A stretch of 64,000 nt of DNA from Streptomyces sp. L2 (GTDB taxonomy: Bacteria > Actinomycetota > Actinomycetes > Streptomycetales > Streptomycetaceae), in assembly GCF_004124325.1 (NCBI RefSeq), contig NZ_QBDT01000001.1:2604001-2668000 (forward strand), in the 5' to 3' direction. Below are positions 17,217-25,959 of this stretch, piece after piece. The position numbers and the translations under genes are program-made. The notes beneath the pieces were generated by a model that was not told the origin of the DNA, ran no database searches, and worked only from the letters and a program-made list of their open reading frames with translations. The stretch's first letter is position 1, and each line of letters begins with the position of its first letter.

Positions 17217-17771
17217 GTGCTCACTGTCGGTGACAAGTTCCCCGAGTTCGAACTGACCGCCTGCGTCTCGCTGGAGAAGGGCAAGGAGTTCGAGGAGATC
17301 AACCACAAGACCTACGAGGGCAAGTGGAAGGTGATCTTCGCCTGGCCCAAGGACTTCACCTTCGTGTGCCCGACCGAGATCGCCGCCTTCGGCAAGCTGA
17401 CCGAGGAGTTCGCGGACCGCGACGCCCAGGTCCTCGGCTTCTCCGGTGACTCCGAGTTCGTCCACCACGCCTGGCGCAAGGACCACGACGACCTGCGCGA
17501 CCTGCCGTTCCCGATGATGGCGGACTCCAAGCACGAGCTGATGCGCGCCCTCGGCATCGAGGGCGAGGACGGCTTCGCCAAGCGTGCCGTCTTCGTCGTG
17601 GACCAGAACAACGAGATCCAGTTCTCCATGGTGACCGCCGGCTCCGTCGGCCGTAACCCCAAGGAGGTCCTGCGGGTCCTCGACGCACTGCAGACCGACG
17701 AGCTGTGCCCGTGCAACTGGAGCAAGGGCGACGAGACGCTCGACCCGGTCGCGCTGCTGGCCGGTGAGTGA
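17217..17771 (+). CDS. ahpC: alkyl hydroperoxide reductase (2-Cys peroxiredoxin)
   Basis: 184 aa. Peroxidatic cysteine C51 lies in FTFVCPTEIAAF. Two C-terminal cysteines, C164 and C166 (ELCPCNW), supply the resolving residue. It reduces hydroperoxides and peroxynitrite in the cytosol. AhpD, 3 bp downstream, is the usual reductant in actinobacteria lacking AhpF. GTG 17217 is preceded by AAGGAG. Controlled by the divergent OxyR. Confidence 0.97.
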   Translation: MLTVGDKFPEFELTACVSLEKGKEFEEINHKTYEGKWKVIFAWPKDFTFVCPTEIAAFGKLTEEFADRDAQVLGFSGDSEFVHHAWRKDHDDLRDLPFPMMADSKHELMRALGIEGEDGFAKRAVFVVDQNNEIQFSMVTAGSVGRNPKEVLRVLDALQTDELCPCNWSKGDETLDPVALLAGE

Positions 17772-17774
17772 CCC

Positions 17775-18308
17775 ATGTCGCTCGACTCGCTGAAGTCCCG
17801 CGTCCCCGACCACGCCAAGGACCTCAAGCTCAACCTCGGCTCGGTCATCGGCAACTCCGACCTGCCGGCCCAGCAGCTGTGGGGGACGGTGCTCGCCACC
17901 GCGATCGCCTCCCGCTCGGCCGACGTGCTGCGCGAACTGGCGCCGGAGGCGAAGGCGAACCTGACGCCCGAGGCGTACACGGCCGCCAAGTCCGCCGCCG
18001 CGGTGATGGCGATGAACAACGTCTTCTACCGCACCCGGCACCTGCTGTCCGACCACGAGTACGGCAACCTGCGGGCCGGCCTGCGGATGAACGTCATCGG
18101 CAACCCCGGTGTCGACAAGGTGGACTTCGAGCTGTGGTCGTTCGCCGTGTCCGCGATCAACGGCTGCGGGCTGTGCCTGGACTCGCACGAGCAGGTGCTG
18201 CGCAAGGCCGGCGTCGACCGTGAGGTGATCCAGGAGGCGTTCAAGATCGCGTCCGTGGTCCAGGCGGTCGGTGTCACCCTCGACGCGGAGGCGGTACTGG
18301 CCGACTGA
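17775..18308 (+). CDS. ahpD: AhpD, thioredoxin-like reductant of AhpC
   Basis: 177 aa, all-helical carboxymuconolactone-decarboxylase fold. The redox motif is C131-G-L-C134 with H138 ([12 protein letters not shown]), completing the AhpD relay (E118/H138-type acid-base set). It passes electrons from dihydrolipoamide to AhpC. It is separated from ahpC by 3 bp, so co-transcribed. A terminator follows. Confidence 0.96.
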   Translation: MSLDSLKSRVPDHAKDLKLNLGSVIGNSDLPAQQLWGTVLATAIASRSADVLRELAPEAKANLTPEAYTAAKSAAAVMAMNNVFYRTRHLLSDHEYGNLRAGLRMNVIGNPGVDKVDFELWSFAVSAINGCGLCLDSHEQVLRKAGVDREVIQEAFKIASVVQAVGVTLDAEAVLAD

Positions 18309-18326
18309 GCCGCCGTAGCCGCCGCG

Positions 18327-18357
18327 GAGCCCCGCTCACCCCTGGTGGGCGGGGCTC
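18327..18357. terminator. bidirectional terminator
   Basis: A 14-bp stem with one wobble (GAGCCCCGCTCACC / GGTGGGCGGGGCTC) and a 3-nt loop lies between ahpD and the convergent transporter gene. The transporter's stop codon (18336-18338) lies inside the stem. Confidence 0.85.
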
Positions 18358-19709
18358 TCGTCGTTCAAGGCGCCCTCGCCGGGATCCGCGTCGGCGGCGG
18401 TCCGCTCGCCCGGGACGGCCGCGCCCTCGGACCCCGCGGACGCCACGGCCGGTGGCGGCCCGTCAAGGCCCTGCGCCTCCGAGTACTTCTTCAGATAGCC
18501 GACCACCGTGTTCGTCACCGCCACCAGCGGTACGGCCACCACCGCGCCGCCGATGCCGGCCACCAGGCCGCCGGCGGCCACCGTGAGGACCACGGCCAGC
18601 GGGTGGACGCGGACCGCGCGGCCCAGGATGAACGGCTGCAGGATGTGGCCCTCGATCTGCTGCACGGCCAGCACCACCGCCAGGGTCATGACCGCCGTGA
18701 ACACACCCTGCGTCACCAGCGCCACCACCACCGCCAGCGCCCCGGAGGCGACCGCGCCGACCAGCGGGATGAAGGAGAACAGGAAGATGAAGACGGCCAG
18801 CGGGACGGCCAGCGGCACGTCCAGGAAGTAGATGCCGAGGCCGATGAAGATCGCGTCGATCAGGGCGACGAGGACCGTGCCGCGGACGTACGCCGTCAGC
18901 GTGCGCCAGGCGCGCGGACCGGCACCGGCCATCGCCGGGCGGGCCGCCGCGGGCACCAGCTTCAGCGTCCACTGCCAGATGCGCCGGCCGTCGTAGAGCA
19001 GGAACACCGTCGAGAAGAACACCAGCAGGATGCCGGTCATCGTCTCGACGATGACCTGGACGCCCTCCAGGCCCGCGGAGGTGATCTGGTCGGTGTTGGC
19101 CCCGATCGCCTCGCGCAGGTTCTTCGCGATCTGGTTGATCTGCTTGTCGGTGACGTGGAACGGGCTCTTCAGCAGCCAGTTGCGCAGGTCGTCGATGCCG
19201 CTCTGGATCTGCGTGGAGAGCGTGTCGATGTTCTCCATCACCTGCCAGGTCACGAACCAGCCCATCAGGCCGATGACGACGAACCCGGAGATGGCGGTCA
19301 GCGCGGTCGCCAGGCCCTGCGGCACCCCGCGGCGCCTGAGCCGGGCCACCGTCGGCTGGAGCAGCGCGGTGACGAGCAGCGCGATGACGAAGGCGAAGAC
19401 GACCAGCTGGACGGCGCTGATGATCCGCATCAGCACCCACACGGTCCCGGCGAGGACCAGCAGCCGCCAGCCGGCCTCGGCGGCGACCCGCACGCCCCAG
19501 GGGACGGCCTGCGCCGGGTCGGGCCGGGGCCCCACCGTCACCGTCGTCCGGTGGACGGGCGGGACCGGGTCGACGGCAGGATCCTCACCGACCGGTCCGG
19601 AGGTGGCCCGCTCCTCCTTCTCGGCCTGCGCGCGGCGCTCGTCCAGGCGCTCACTGATGTCGGTCAGCCCGGCACCGAGCCGGCCCAGCCACCCTGGCAC
19701 TCGCGACAT
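18336..19709 (-). CDS. AI-2E family (TqsA/PerM-like) membrane transporter
   Basis: 457 aa. A charged N-terminus (about 1-75) precedes a pair of spans (GWRLLVLAGTVWVLMRIISA, LVVFAFVIALLVTALLQP), then the family layout of a long periplasmic-type helical region and a C-terminal bundle (LDVPLAVPLAVFIFLFSFIPLVGA, LAVVVALVTQGVFTAVMTLAVVL, the conserved QQIEGHILQPFILGRAV, and GGLVAGIGGAVVAVPLVAV). The family exports small molecules or ions; the autoinducer link is only by name. ATG 19709 is chosen because GAGGACG precedes it. A Ser/Ala-rich tail follows the last span. Confidence 0.9.
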   Translation of the reverse strand: MSRVPGWLGRLGAGLTDISERLDERRAQAEKEERATSGPVGEDPAVDPVPPVHRTTVTVGPRPDPAQAVPWGVRVAAEAGWRLLVLAGTVWVLMRIISAVQLVVFAFVIALLVTALLQPTVARLRRRGVPQGLATALTAISGFVVIGLMGWFVTWQVMENIDTLSTQIQSGIDDLRNWLLKSPFHVTDKQINQIAKNLREAIGANTDQITSAGLEGVQVIVETMTGILLVFFSTVFLLYDGRRIWQWTLKLVPAAARPAMAGAGPRAWRTLTAYVRGTVLVALIDAIFIGLGIYFLDVPLAVPLAVFIFLFSFIPLVGAVASGALAVVVALVTQGVFTAVMTLAVVLAVQQIEGHILQPFILGRAVRVHPLAVVLTVAAGGLVAGIGGAVVAVPLVAVTNTVVGYLKKYSEAQGLDGPPPAVASAGSEGAAVPGERTAADADPGEGALNDESPAHQG

Positions 19710-19762
19710 GGTCCGTCCTCTTCCCCCGCGCATCCTGGTCCGCCCCCGACCGTACAGTGCGA

Positions 19763-19794
19763 AAGCCCCTCCCACTTATGACGGGGAGGGGCTT
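19763..19794. terminator. hairpin downstream of the secreted SLT-like gene
   Basis: A perfect 11-bp stem (AAGCCCCTCCC 19763-19773 / GGGAGGGGCTT 19784-19794) with a 10-nt loop lies about 130 bp after the minus-strand gene ending at 19924. Confidence 0.6.
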
Positions 19795-19807
19795 CACAAG
19801 GTTGAGG

Positions 19808-19915
19808 CCCACTGCAGCGCCCCTGAAAGGGGCGCGGGGCGGTGTTCGATATGCGGCTCCGCCGCGTGGGCGCGCCAAGCCACGTACGACCTGCACGTGT
19901 CGAACGGCCGAAGCC
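19808..19915. repeat. Streptomyces-type intergenic repeat
   Basis: GCAGCGCCCCTGAAAGGGGCGC hairpin core with flanks resembling the element at 205-300. No coding capacity is seen. Confidence 0.45.
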
Positions 19916-19923
19916 AGCGGATG

Positions 19924-20619
19924 CTAATACCAGTGGTTGGCCTGCCAGAACGACCAAGCCTGGCAAGGGCTCCCGTACCGGCTGTTCATGTAGTTGAGGC
20001 CCCACTTGATCTGCGTGGCCGGATTCGTCTGCCAGTCGGCCCCCGCGGAGCTCATCTTGGAGCCGGGCAGCGCCTGGAACAGCCCGTACGCACCGGAAGA
20101 CGCGTTCACCGCGTGGTAGTTCCAGCTGGACTCGTGGTCCACGATGTTGCTGAAGCACTGGAACTGGCCGCCCGCCACCATCTGACGGGCCATCGCCTGG
20201 ATCTGCGCCACGGAGTAGCTGCTCTGGACCGGGAAGCTGGAGGAGTCGCGGCTGGCGCTGCGGCTGGCCGCCTTCTTCGCCTCGATGCGCTCCTTGGCTT
20301 CCTTCGCGGCCTTCTCGGCGGACGCCTTCTTGGCGACCGCGGTCTCGGCTGCCGCCTTGCGGGCCGCCTCCTCGGCGTCCTTCTTGGCGCTCGCGTCGGC
20401 CGCGATGGCCTGGGAGTCGGCCTGCTGCGTCAGGGACGCGGTCTGCACCTGCGCCTGCTGGCCGACGGGGATGTCTGCGAGGAGCGTGGCGTCGGTTGCC
20501 GTCGCCTCTGCGTCGTTGTTGTGCATGGTGCTGCCCGAGGCAACACCGACGACGCTTCCGACAGCGGTGACCGCGGTGGCCGAGGCCACTGCGAATCCCC
20601 GGACCGAGATCCGGCTCAC
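19924..20619 (-). CDS. secreted lysozyme/SLT-like cell-wall protein
   Basis: 231 aa. A signal peptide (ISVRGFAVASATAVTAVGSVVGVASG) is followed by an Ala/Lys/Glu-rich coiled-coil stretch (about 65-130). The C-terminal domain has VDHESSWNYHAVNASSGAYGL, whose Glu fits the catalytic acid of lysozyme-fold transglycosylases. Two cysteines (FQCF, SPCQAW) could form a disulfide. Such proteins cleave or bind peptidoglycan during growth or germination. GTG 20619 has GGAAGGA 6 nt upstream, better than more upstream in-frame codons. A long leader with a Crp-like dyad precedes it. Confidence 0.88.
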   Translation of the reverse strand: MSRISVRGFAVASATAVTAVGSVVGVASGSTMHNNDAEATATDATLLADIPVGQQAQVQTASLTQQADSQAIAADASAKKDAEEAARKAAAETAVAKKASAEKAAKEAKERIEAKKAASRSASRDSSSFPVQSSYSVAQIQAMARQMVAGGQFQCFSNIVDHESSWNYHAVNASSGAYGLFQALPGSKMSSAGADWQTNPATQIKWGLNYMNSRYGSPCQAWSFWQANHWY

Positions 20620-20764
20620 ACGGGTTCCTTCCAGCATCGCCCGCTTCGGTGACCCTGGCGGACGCAATCGTGCCCCTGACACTGGCCTCCCAACTGCGGG
20701 GTCACGGGAGGCGCGGGCCCGGTGGGCAACTCCCCTACGGGGAGCGCCGCGTGGTGCACGGGCG

Positions 20765-20839
20765 GCATACGGCGACGCTATGGAGTTGACGTGTTACCTC
20801 TGTGGTGCCGTACCGCTGGGGGTACAGGTGTGCCGTATG
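20765..20839 (-). ncRNA. candidate structured leader RNA element
   Basis: GCATACGGC (20765-20773) and GCCGTATGC (20831-20839) are perfect 9-bp complements that would close a 75-nt RNA domain. Inside is a second stem, GTACC/GGTAC with a 6-nt loop. No known riboswitch family was recognised. Confidence 0.4.
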
Positions 20840-20900
20840 CGGGGCCTGACAGGAATGAGACTCTGCCGTAACCCGGCGCCGGGTGGCAATTCCGAGTTGC

Positions 20901-20916
20901 GTGTGAAAGGTCACAC
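20901..20916. promoter_or_regulatory. Crp-like palindrome
   Basis: GTGTGAAAGGTCACAC has perfect 6-bp arms and contains GTG-N6-CAC, the core reported for actinobacterial Crp sites. Crp controls a resuscitation/wall-hydrolase gene in related organisms, so control of the SLT-like gene is plausible. Confidence 0.55.
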
Positions 20917-21035
20917 CCGGTTTGGCCCAGGAGGTTTTCGGAAACGGCCACACACGACAGCGCCGCCCGGCTAGGCTCTTCGCCTTCACCGGACGGCGCC
21001 AACTGGACGTATCACCCACGCCCTTGGATACGTCC

Positions 21036-22361
21036 TTAGATATGACCGTCTTCGAGCATTTCGGTCACAAGGGCCGCGATCTGGGACCTCTCGGACCGGG
21101 TCAGCGTGACATGCGCGAAGAGCGGGTGTCCCTTCAGTTTCTCGACGACGGCGACGACTCCGTCGTAGCGCCCGACGCGCAGGTTGTCCCGTTGTGCCAC
21201 GTCATGGGTCAGAACGACCCGTGAGTTCGCCCCGATCCGGGACAGGACGGTCAGCAGCACGTTCCGCTCCAGCGACTGGGCCTCGTCGACGATGACGAAC
21301 GCGTCGTGCAGGGAACGGCCGCGGATGTGGGTGAGCGGCAGGACCTCCAGCATGCCGCGCGACGTGACCTCCTCGATGACCTCGCGGGAGGTGACGGCCG
21401 ACAGCGTGTCGAAGACGGCCTGCGCCCACGGGCTCATCTTCTCCGCCTCGCTGCCCGGCAGATAGCCCAGTTCCTGCCCGCCGACCGCGTACAGCGGCCG
21501 GAAGACCATCACCTTCTGGTGCTGACGGCGCTCCAGGACCGCCTCCAGGCCCGCGCACAGCGCCAGCGCCGACTTGCCGGTGCCGGCCCGGCCGCCCATC
21601 GACACGATCCCGACGTCCGGGTCGAGCAGCAGGTCGAGCGCGATGCGCTGCTCGGCGCTGCGGCCCTTGATGCCGAACGCCTCCCGGTCGCCGCGCACCA
21701 GACGGACGTTGCCGTCGGCGGTGACTCGGCCGAGCGCCTTGCCGCGCTCGGACTGGATGGTCAGGCCGGTGTGCACCGGGAGGCCGGCGGCCTCCGGCAC
21801 ATACACGTGCCCTTCCTCGAAGAGGACGTCCACCTGTTCGCCGGGCAGGGTCAGTTCGGACATCCCGGTCCAGCCGGAGGTGTCCGTGATGGCGAGTTCC
21901 GCGCGGTACTCCTCGGCGAGGAGGCCCACGGAGGACGCCTTGATCCTGAGCGGCAGGTCCTTCGAGACGACGGTGACGTCGTACCCCTCGGCCTGCAGGT
22001 TCCGGGCCACCGCGAGGATGCGGGAGTCGTTGTCCCCCAGGCGGTAGCCGGTGGGCAGCACGCTGGGGTCCGAGTGGTTGAGCTCGACACGGATGGTCCC
22101 GCCGAGTTCCCCGATGGGGATGGGGGCGTCGAGGCGACCGTGCTTCACCCGGTAGTCGTCCAGCAGGCGCAGGGCCTGGCGGGCGAAGTAGCCGAGTTCC
22201 GGATGGTGCCGCTTGGCCTCCAGCTCCGTGACCACCACGATGGGGAGCACGACCTCGTGCTCGTCGAAGCGGGTCAGGGCGTTCGGGTCGGCCAGCAGGA
22301 CGCTGGTGTCGAGAACATAGGTGCGCCGGTCTGGCTTGTGGCGCTTTGTGCTGGTCACCAC
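21036..22361 (-). CDS. PIN-PhoH family RNA helicase/nuclease-like protein
   Basis: 441 aa. The N-terminal PIN domain ([31 protein letters not shown], and the acidic [10 protein letters not shown]) would be a metal-dependent RNase. The C-terminal PhoH ATPase has Walker [11 protein letters not shown] and Walker [11 protein letters not shown]. PhoH2/YlaK-type proteins unwind and cut RNA; in this architecture both functions are in one chain. The name PhoH reflects phosphate-regulated homologues and no Pho box was identified. GTG 22361 is chosen because GAGGGGG lies about 11 nt upstream; GTG 22358 is an alternative. Confidence 0.9.
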   Translation of the reverse strand: MVTSTKRHKPDRRTYVLDTSVLLADPNALTRFDEHEVVLPIVVVTELEAKRHHPELGYFARQALRLLDDYRVKHGRLDAPIPIGELGGTIRVELNHSDPSVLPTGYRLGDNDSRILAVARNLQAEGYDVTVVSKDLPLRIKASSVGLLAEEYRAELAITDTSGWTGMSELTLPGEQVDVLFEEGHVYVPEAAGLPVHTGLTIQSERGKALGRVTADGNVRLVRGDREAFGIKGRSAEQRIALDLLLDPDVGIVSMGGRAGTGKSALALCAGLEAVLERRQHQKVMVFRPLYAVGGQELGYLPGSEAEKMSPWAQAVFDTLSAVTSREVIEEVTSRGMLEVLPLTHIRGRSLHDAFVIVDEAQSLERNVLLTVLSRIGANSRVVLTHDVAQRDNLRVGRYDGVVAVVEKLKGHPLFAHVTLTRSERSQIAALVTEMLEDGHI

Positions 22362-22679
22362 GGAAGGACGTACCCCCTCGGATGAGGTCGGGGAGCGACG
22401 AAGCGGAGCTGGACCGGTGAACGGCCTTCGCACGTGGCGGGCCGTGAACCGGCCCTCCCCGGCTGCTTCCGTGCAGTGACCGCACGGCAGGGCTCGTGCA
22501 AAGGGCCTCCCGGGCGGACGGCCCCGTGCCGCCCGCTGAGATACGACGCCCGTGGTTCGGGTGTCGACCTGACTGGCTTATGCCCTCGAACGCGCACGAC
22601 CATGCAAATACGGCCAACAGCGAGCCGGTGAACTCCTCGTTACCGGGCGGGGAGGGTGCCTTGGGTGCCCGGGTGCCGG
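22362..22679 (-). promoter_or_regulatory. phoH leader and promoter region
   Basis: 318 bp without a gene. On the minus strand, TTGCAT (22602-22607) and CATAAG (22577-22582) with a 19-bp spacer could be a promoter. The leader would contain two perfect hairpins: CGGGCGG/CCGCCCG (22511-22535) and CCGTGC/GCACGG (22469-22487). Confidence 0.35.
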
Positions 22680-23453
22680 TCAGCCGCCGTAGCGGCGGTG
22701 GCGGGCGGCGTAGTCGCGCAGGGCGCGCAGGAAGTCGACCTTGCGGAAGGCCGGCCAGAAGACGTCGCAGAAGTAGTACTCGGAGTGGGCCGTCTGCCAG
22801 AGCATGAAACCGGACAGCCGCTGTTCACCGCTGGTGCGGATCACCAGGTCGGGGTCGGGCTGGGCACCGGTGTAGAGGTGACGGCCGATCATGTCGATGT
22901 CGACGGAGTCGGCGAGCTCCTCCATCGACACGCCCCGGTCGTGGGCGTCGGCGAGCATGGAGCGCACGGCGTCGGCGATCTCCTGGCGGCCGCCGTAGCC
23001 GATGGCCACGTTGACCACTATTCCGGCGACGTCGGCGGTGGCCTCCTCGGCCTCCTTCAGGGTGCGCTGCATCCCCGCGGGCAGCAGGTCCGGCGTGCCG
23101 ACGTGGTGCACGCGCCAGCGCCCGTCGGCGGCGAGGGAGCGTACGACGTCCTCGATGATGCCGAGCAGCGGGACCAGCTCGTCTGCGGCGCGGTCGAAGT
23201 TGTCCGTGGACAGCAGCCAGAGGGTGACGACCTCGACGTCCGTCTCCGAGCACCAGCCGAGGAACTCCCCGATCTTGTCGGCGCCGGCCCGGTGTCCGTG
23301 CACGGTGCTGGACCCGGAGGCCTTGGCCCAGCGGCGGTTGCCGTCCATGATGACGCCGATGTGCTTGGGCACCGAGGCGTGGTCCAGGTGACCTTCCACC
23401 CGGCGGGCGTAGAGCCTGACGAGCAGGCCGCGCAGCTTGTCGCGCAGGTTCAC
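22680..23453 (-). CDS. uppS: isoprenyl transferase (cis-prenyltransferase, UppS-type)
   Basis: 257 aa. Motif HIGVIMDGNRRWAKA near residue 27 holds the catalytic Asp, and downstream motifs TDVEVVTLWLLSTDNFDR and DLVIRTSGEQRLSGFMLWQTAHSE are typical. It condenses isopentenyl diphosphate units into undecaprenyl-type diphosphate for peptidoglycan and glycan carriers. GTG 23453 has GGAGGG 4-5 nt upstream, excluding longer in-frame extensions. Streptomyces often have more than one such enzyme, so this may be a paralogue making a different chain length. Confidence 0.92.
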   Translation of the reverse strand: MNLRDKLRGLLVRLYARRVEGHLDHASVPKHIGVIMDGNRRWAKASGSSTVHGHRAGADKIGEFLGWCSETDVEVVTLWLLSTDNFDRAADELVPLLGIIEDVVRSLAADGRWRVHHVGTPDLLPAGMQRTLKEAEEATADVAGIVVNVAIGYGGRQEIADAVRSMLADAHDRGVSMEELADSVDIDMIGRHLYTGAQPDPDLVIRTSGEQRLSGFMLWQTAHSEYYFCDVFWPAFRKVDFLRALRDYAARHRRYGG

Positions 23454-23684
23454 GAGGCCCTCCGGGGGGTGCGCAGGGGTTGGGATGCGGGTCGGTCGCC
23501 GGCTGTCGCCGGTTCGGTCGCCGGGTTGGATGCCGGAGCCGTTGAGCCTACCGCTGGTGCGGGCGGGGTCCGGTCCGGGGCTGCGCCGTCGCCCGTGGGG
23601 ACGGCTCCGTGCCTCGTGAGTAGGGATGCTCGGGCGCCGCGCGGCAGTTCCCGGGCCCGGGCAAAAAACGGGCGGGTCCAGGGC

Positions 23685-23775
23685 AAAAAAACGGGCCGGT
23701 CCGTGGGGGGGAGACGGACCGGCCCGAGGGGGGGTTTCCACCATAACCCTTCGTAAGTGATGACGCGTGCATCGG
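23685..23775 (-). ncRNA. probable 6C family small RNA
   Basis: On the minus strand: a first hairpin GGGTT-ATGGTGGA-AACCC running into a 7-C tract, then a second, perfect 12-bp stem (CGGGCCGGTCCG / CGGACCGGCCCG, forward 23692-23726). Its 11-nt loop also holds 7 C. A T7 tract ends the RNA (forward A7, 23685-23691). Two stem-loops with runs of at least six cytosines plus a terminator define the actinobacterial 6C RNA class as I recall it. The 5' end is inferred from a TAGTTG-like -10 near 23790. Confidence 0.65.
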
Positions 23776-24207
23776 CGTGGCACAACTACTCTCCGAAGTC
23801 ACCCGGCGACGCCCAGGTGAGCGCGGAGCACTGCGATCAGGGGTGTCTCATGGCCGGTTCACAGCGGATTCCCAGGAAGATACGGCCGTCCGGGGTGGGA
23901 ACCAGAGGGTTTGCGCCATCCTGGGGAATACCCGGCGAGTTGTCCGGGGGTCCCTCCCACGGGCTACCCGGTCAGCGAACGGTGACTTGACGCTTCCCGA
24001 GCCGGGTCCGGCGGGGTCGCGGCACCGCGCAGCCCCCTCCACCGCGCGGTGCCGCCGCGCGACTTTGCTCACGCGAATTACCTTGGTCTGAACTTACGTG
24101 AACGATGTGGCGGATGTGAACCACGGCCGATAACGATGTGGAAACCGTGGAGGCCGATTCCGGTCATCGCGGCACGTTGCGGACGCGGGCTTCAGGGGGC
24201 GGCGCTG
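23776..24207. other. gene-free region between the small RNA and the methyltransferase gene
   Basis: No convincing coding frame. It contains a perfect 12-bp stem, GCGGCACCGCGC/GCGCGGTGCCGC (24019-24055), with a C-rich 13-nt loop, possibly the methyltransferase terminator. An AT-richer stretch (24062-24150) has ACGATGTGG repeated at about 24101 and 24133. Confidence 0.5.
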
Positions 24208-24996
24208 TCAGGCGTCGGTGCGCCTGCGGGCGTCGAAGAGATGCCGGGTGCTGTGGGCGACAAACGACCCCTCGTCCACGATGCGCTCATGCAGCGCACG
24301 GAGCCGGGACTCGTACGCCTCGACGCTGAAGCCGGGCACCATCCAGATCACCTTGCGCAGGAAGTGGACGACGGCGCCGATGTCGTGGAACTCCATCCGC
24401 AGCCGCTCGGACCGCAGTTCCACGACCTCCAGCCCCGCCGCCTCGGCCCCGGCGCGCTCCCGCTCGGGATCCCGGGCCCGGCGCACCGCCTCCGGCTGCG
24501 CTCCGAGGAACCACTCCACCAGCTCGAACACGCTGGCGGGCCCCACGTGCTGGGCGAAATACGTCCCGCCCGGCCGCAGCACGCGCGCGATCTCCGCCCA
24601 GTGCGGGGCGACCGGATGCCTGCTCAGGACGAGGTCGAAGGCCCCGTCGGCGAACGGCAACGGCGCGTCGTCCGGCGCGGCCACGACCACCACGCCCCGC
24701 GCCCGCAGCAGCGCGGCGGCCTTGGCGACGTTGGGCGCCCACCCCTCCGTGGCGGCGACCGACAGCGGGCGCTCCGGCTCGGCGCACCCCAGGGCGAAGT
24801 CGAGCACTTCGCCGCCCCCGGTCTGGACGTCCAGCGCGGCCCGCGCGCGGGCGAGCCGCCGCCCCGCCGACCGCGCGTACCGCCAGGAGGGCCGGGCCTC
24901 GGTGGCCCGCCCCTCGAACCACGAGAAGTCCCACCCCTCGGTGGGTACGGCGGCTCCCTCAGCGACAAGCTCCGCGAAGGAGCGCGACTCGGCCAT
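24208..24996 (-). CDS. class I SAM-dependent methyltransferase
   Basis: 262 aa. The Rossmann fold reads GGGEVLDFALGCAEPERPL (motif I, though the usual GxGxG is degraded to GCAEPE), then VVVAAPDDAPLPFADGAFDLVLSRH and a post-motif EIARVLRPGGTYFAQHVGP. The methyl acceptor cannot be deduced; relatives act on small molecules. ATG 24996 has GAGGA 8 nt upstream. It lies 60 bp downstream of the LLM oxidoreductase on the same strand and may be co-transcribed. Confidence 0.82.
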   Translation of the reverse strand: MAESRSFAELVAEGAAVPTEGWDFSWFEGRATEARPSWRYARSAGRRLARARAALDVQTGGGEVLDFALGCAEPERPLSVAATEGWAPNVAKAAALLRARGVVVVAAPDDAPLPFADGAFDLVLSRHPVAPHWAEIARVLRPGGTYFAQHVGPASVFELVEWFLGAQPEAVRRARDPERERAGAEAAGLEVVELRSERLRMEFHDIGAVVHFLRKVIWMVPGFSVEAYESRLRALHERIVDEGSFVAHSTRHLFDARRRTDA

Positions 24997-25056
24997 ATTT
25001 CTCATCCTCACACCGCGCGGCGACGGGTCCGCGGCTGCTTGTATACGGCCGTCGGG

Positions 25057-25929
25057 CTACGGCACCAGGGGCCGGACTTCCTCGGCGGCGAACCGTACGA
25101 ATCCCTCCGGGTCGGGTTCGTCGCCGGTCGGCTGGAGAACCACGGTGTCGGCGCCGGCCTCCGCCAGTCGCCGCACGGCCTCGGCCACGGCGGCCGCGTC
25201 TCCGGCGGCACCCAGGTCCGGCACCGACTCCAGTCCTTCGGAGAGGAGTTCGGCACGGAGCCGTTCGGCGGCACCGGCACCGGTGGCGGTCAGCAGATAG
25301 ACGACGACCTTGTGGGCCCCGTCGCGGCCGGCCGCCCCGCGCGCCTCATCGACGATGCGGCGGGCCTCCCGCACCCCGGCCGGGGACGTGGCGGCGGTGA
25401 GCAGGGTGCCGTCGGCCTTCGTCCCGGAGAGGCGGAGCGTGCGGGGTCCGGTGCCGCCGGCGAAGACCTCGACCTGTCGCTGCGGTGCCCAGTCGAGCGC
25501 GACGTCGTCCAGGGTGACGTACCGCCCGCTCACGGTGAGGCGCTCTCCGCGCAGCAGCGCGCGCAGAGCGTCGAGGTGCTCGCCGAGCAGGGCGAGCGGT
25601 GAGGCGGCACGTGCTCCCACCTGGCCCATCCAGTCCTGCACTCCGTGCCCGAGGGTGAGGATGGCCCGCCCCGGGAACATCCGCTCCAGCGAGGCTGCCT
25701 CCATCGCGGTGACCGCCACATTCCTCAGCGGGACGGGCAACAGCCCGACCCCGACCCGCACCCGCTCGGTCCACGCGAGCGCGGCGGCGGCGGTCGAAAC
25801 CCCGCCCTCCCGGAAACAGTCCTCCCACAACCACAGCTCTTCGAGACCGACGTCATCAGCGAGTTCGGCTACCGCACGGAGGCGTTCTGGAGGCAGTTGA
25901 GGCCGAAAGACAGCACCGAGTCCAGTCAT
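25057..25929 (-). CDS. LLM-class flavin/F420-dependent oxidoreductase
   Basis: 290 aa. Short luciferase-like monooxygenase fold: GAVFRPQLPPERLRAVAELADDVGLEELWLWEDCF, VRVGVGLLPVPLRNVAVTAME, and the typical loop RAILTLGHGVQDWM. It probably uses coenzyme F420 or FMN to reduce or oxygenate an unknown substrate. The gene precedes the methyltransferase gene on the same strand. Confidence 0.87.
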   Translation of the reverse strand: MTGLGAVFRPQLPPERLRAVAELADDVGLEELWLWEDCFREGGVSTAAAALAWTERVRVGVGLLPVPLRNVAVTAMEAASLERMFPGRAILTLGHGVQDWMGQVGARAASPLALLGEHLDALRALLRGERLTVSGRYVTLDDVALDWAPQRQVEVFAGGTGPRTLRLSGTKADGTLLTAATSPAGVREARRIVDEARGAAGRDGAHKVVVYLLTATGAGAAERLRAELLSEGLESVPDLGAAGDAAAVAEAVRRLAEAGADTVVLQPTGDEPDPEGFVRFAAEEVRPLVP

Positions 25930-25959
25930 GGTGCAGTCCTAGTCGACGGGGAGGAGCGA

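Larger units (their letters stand above)
20620..21035 (-). promoter_or_regulatory. long regulatory leader of the SLT-like gene
   Basis: 416 bp without a gene. On the minus strand, in order of transcription, are the dyad at 20901-20916, a structured segment (20765-20839), a small CTCCCC/GGGGAG hairpin near 20730-20745, then the ribosome site. The leader could exceed 200 nt. I looked for the conserved motifs of the c-di-AMP (ydaO) riboswitch that precedes several Streptomyces wall-hydrolase genes and did not find them. Confidence 0.5.

Noticed and set aside
20620..20900. Canonical c-di-AMP (ydaO) riboswitch upstream of the SLT-like gene
   Set aside because: Expected for this gene class, but the conserved motifs I know for the family (such as GACAGCTCACC) are absent.
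23757..23990. Plus-strand ORF of 77 codons upstream of uppS
   Set aside because: No ribosome site, irregular codon bias, and it overlaps the small RNA promoter region; more likely non-coding.
24049..25602. Long plus-strand frame over the methyltransferase and LLM genes
   Set aside because: The minus-strand frames carry clear family motifs; the plus-strand product does not.
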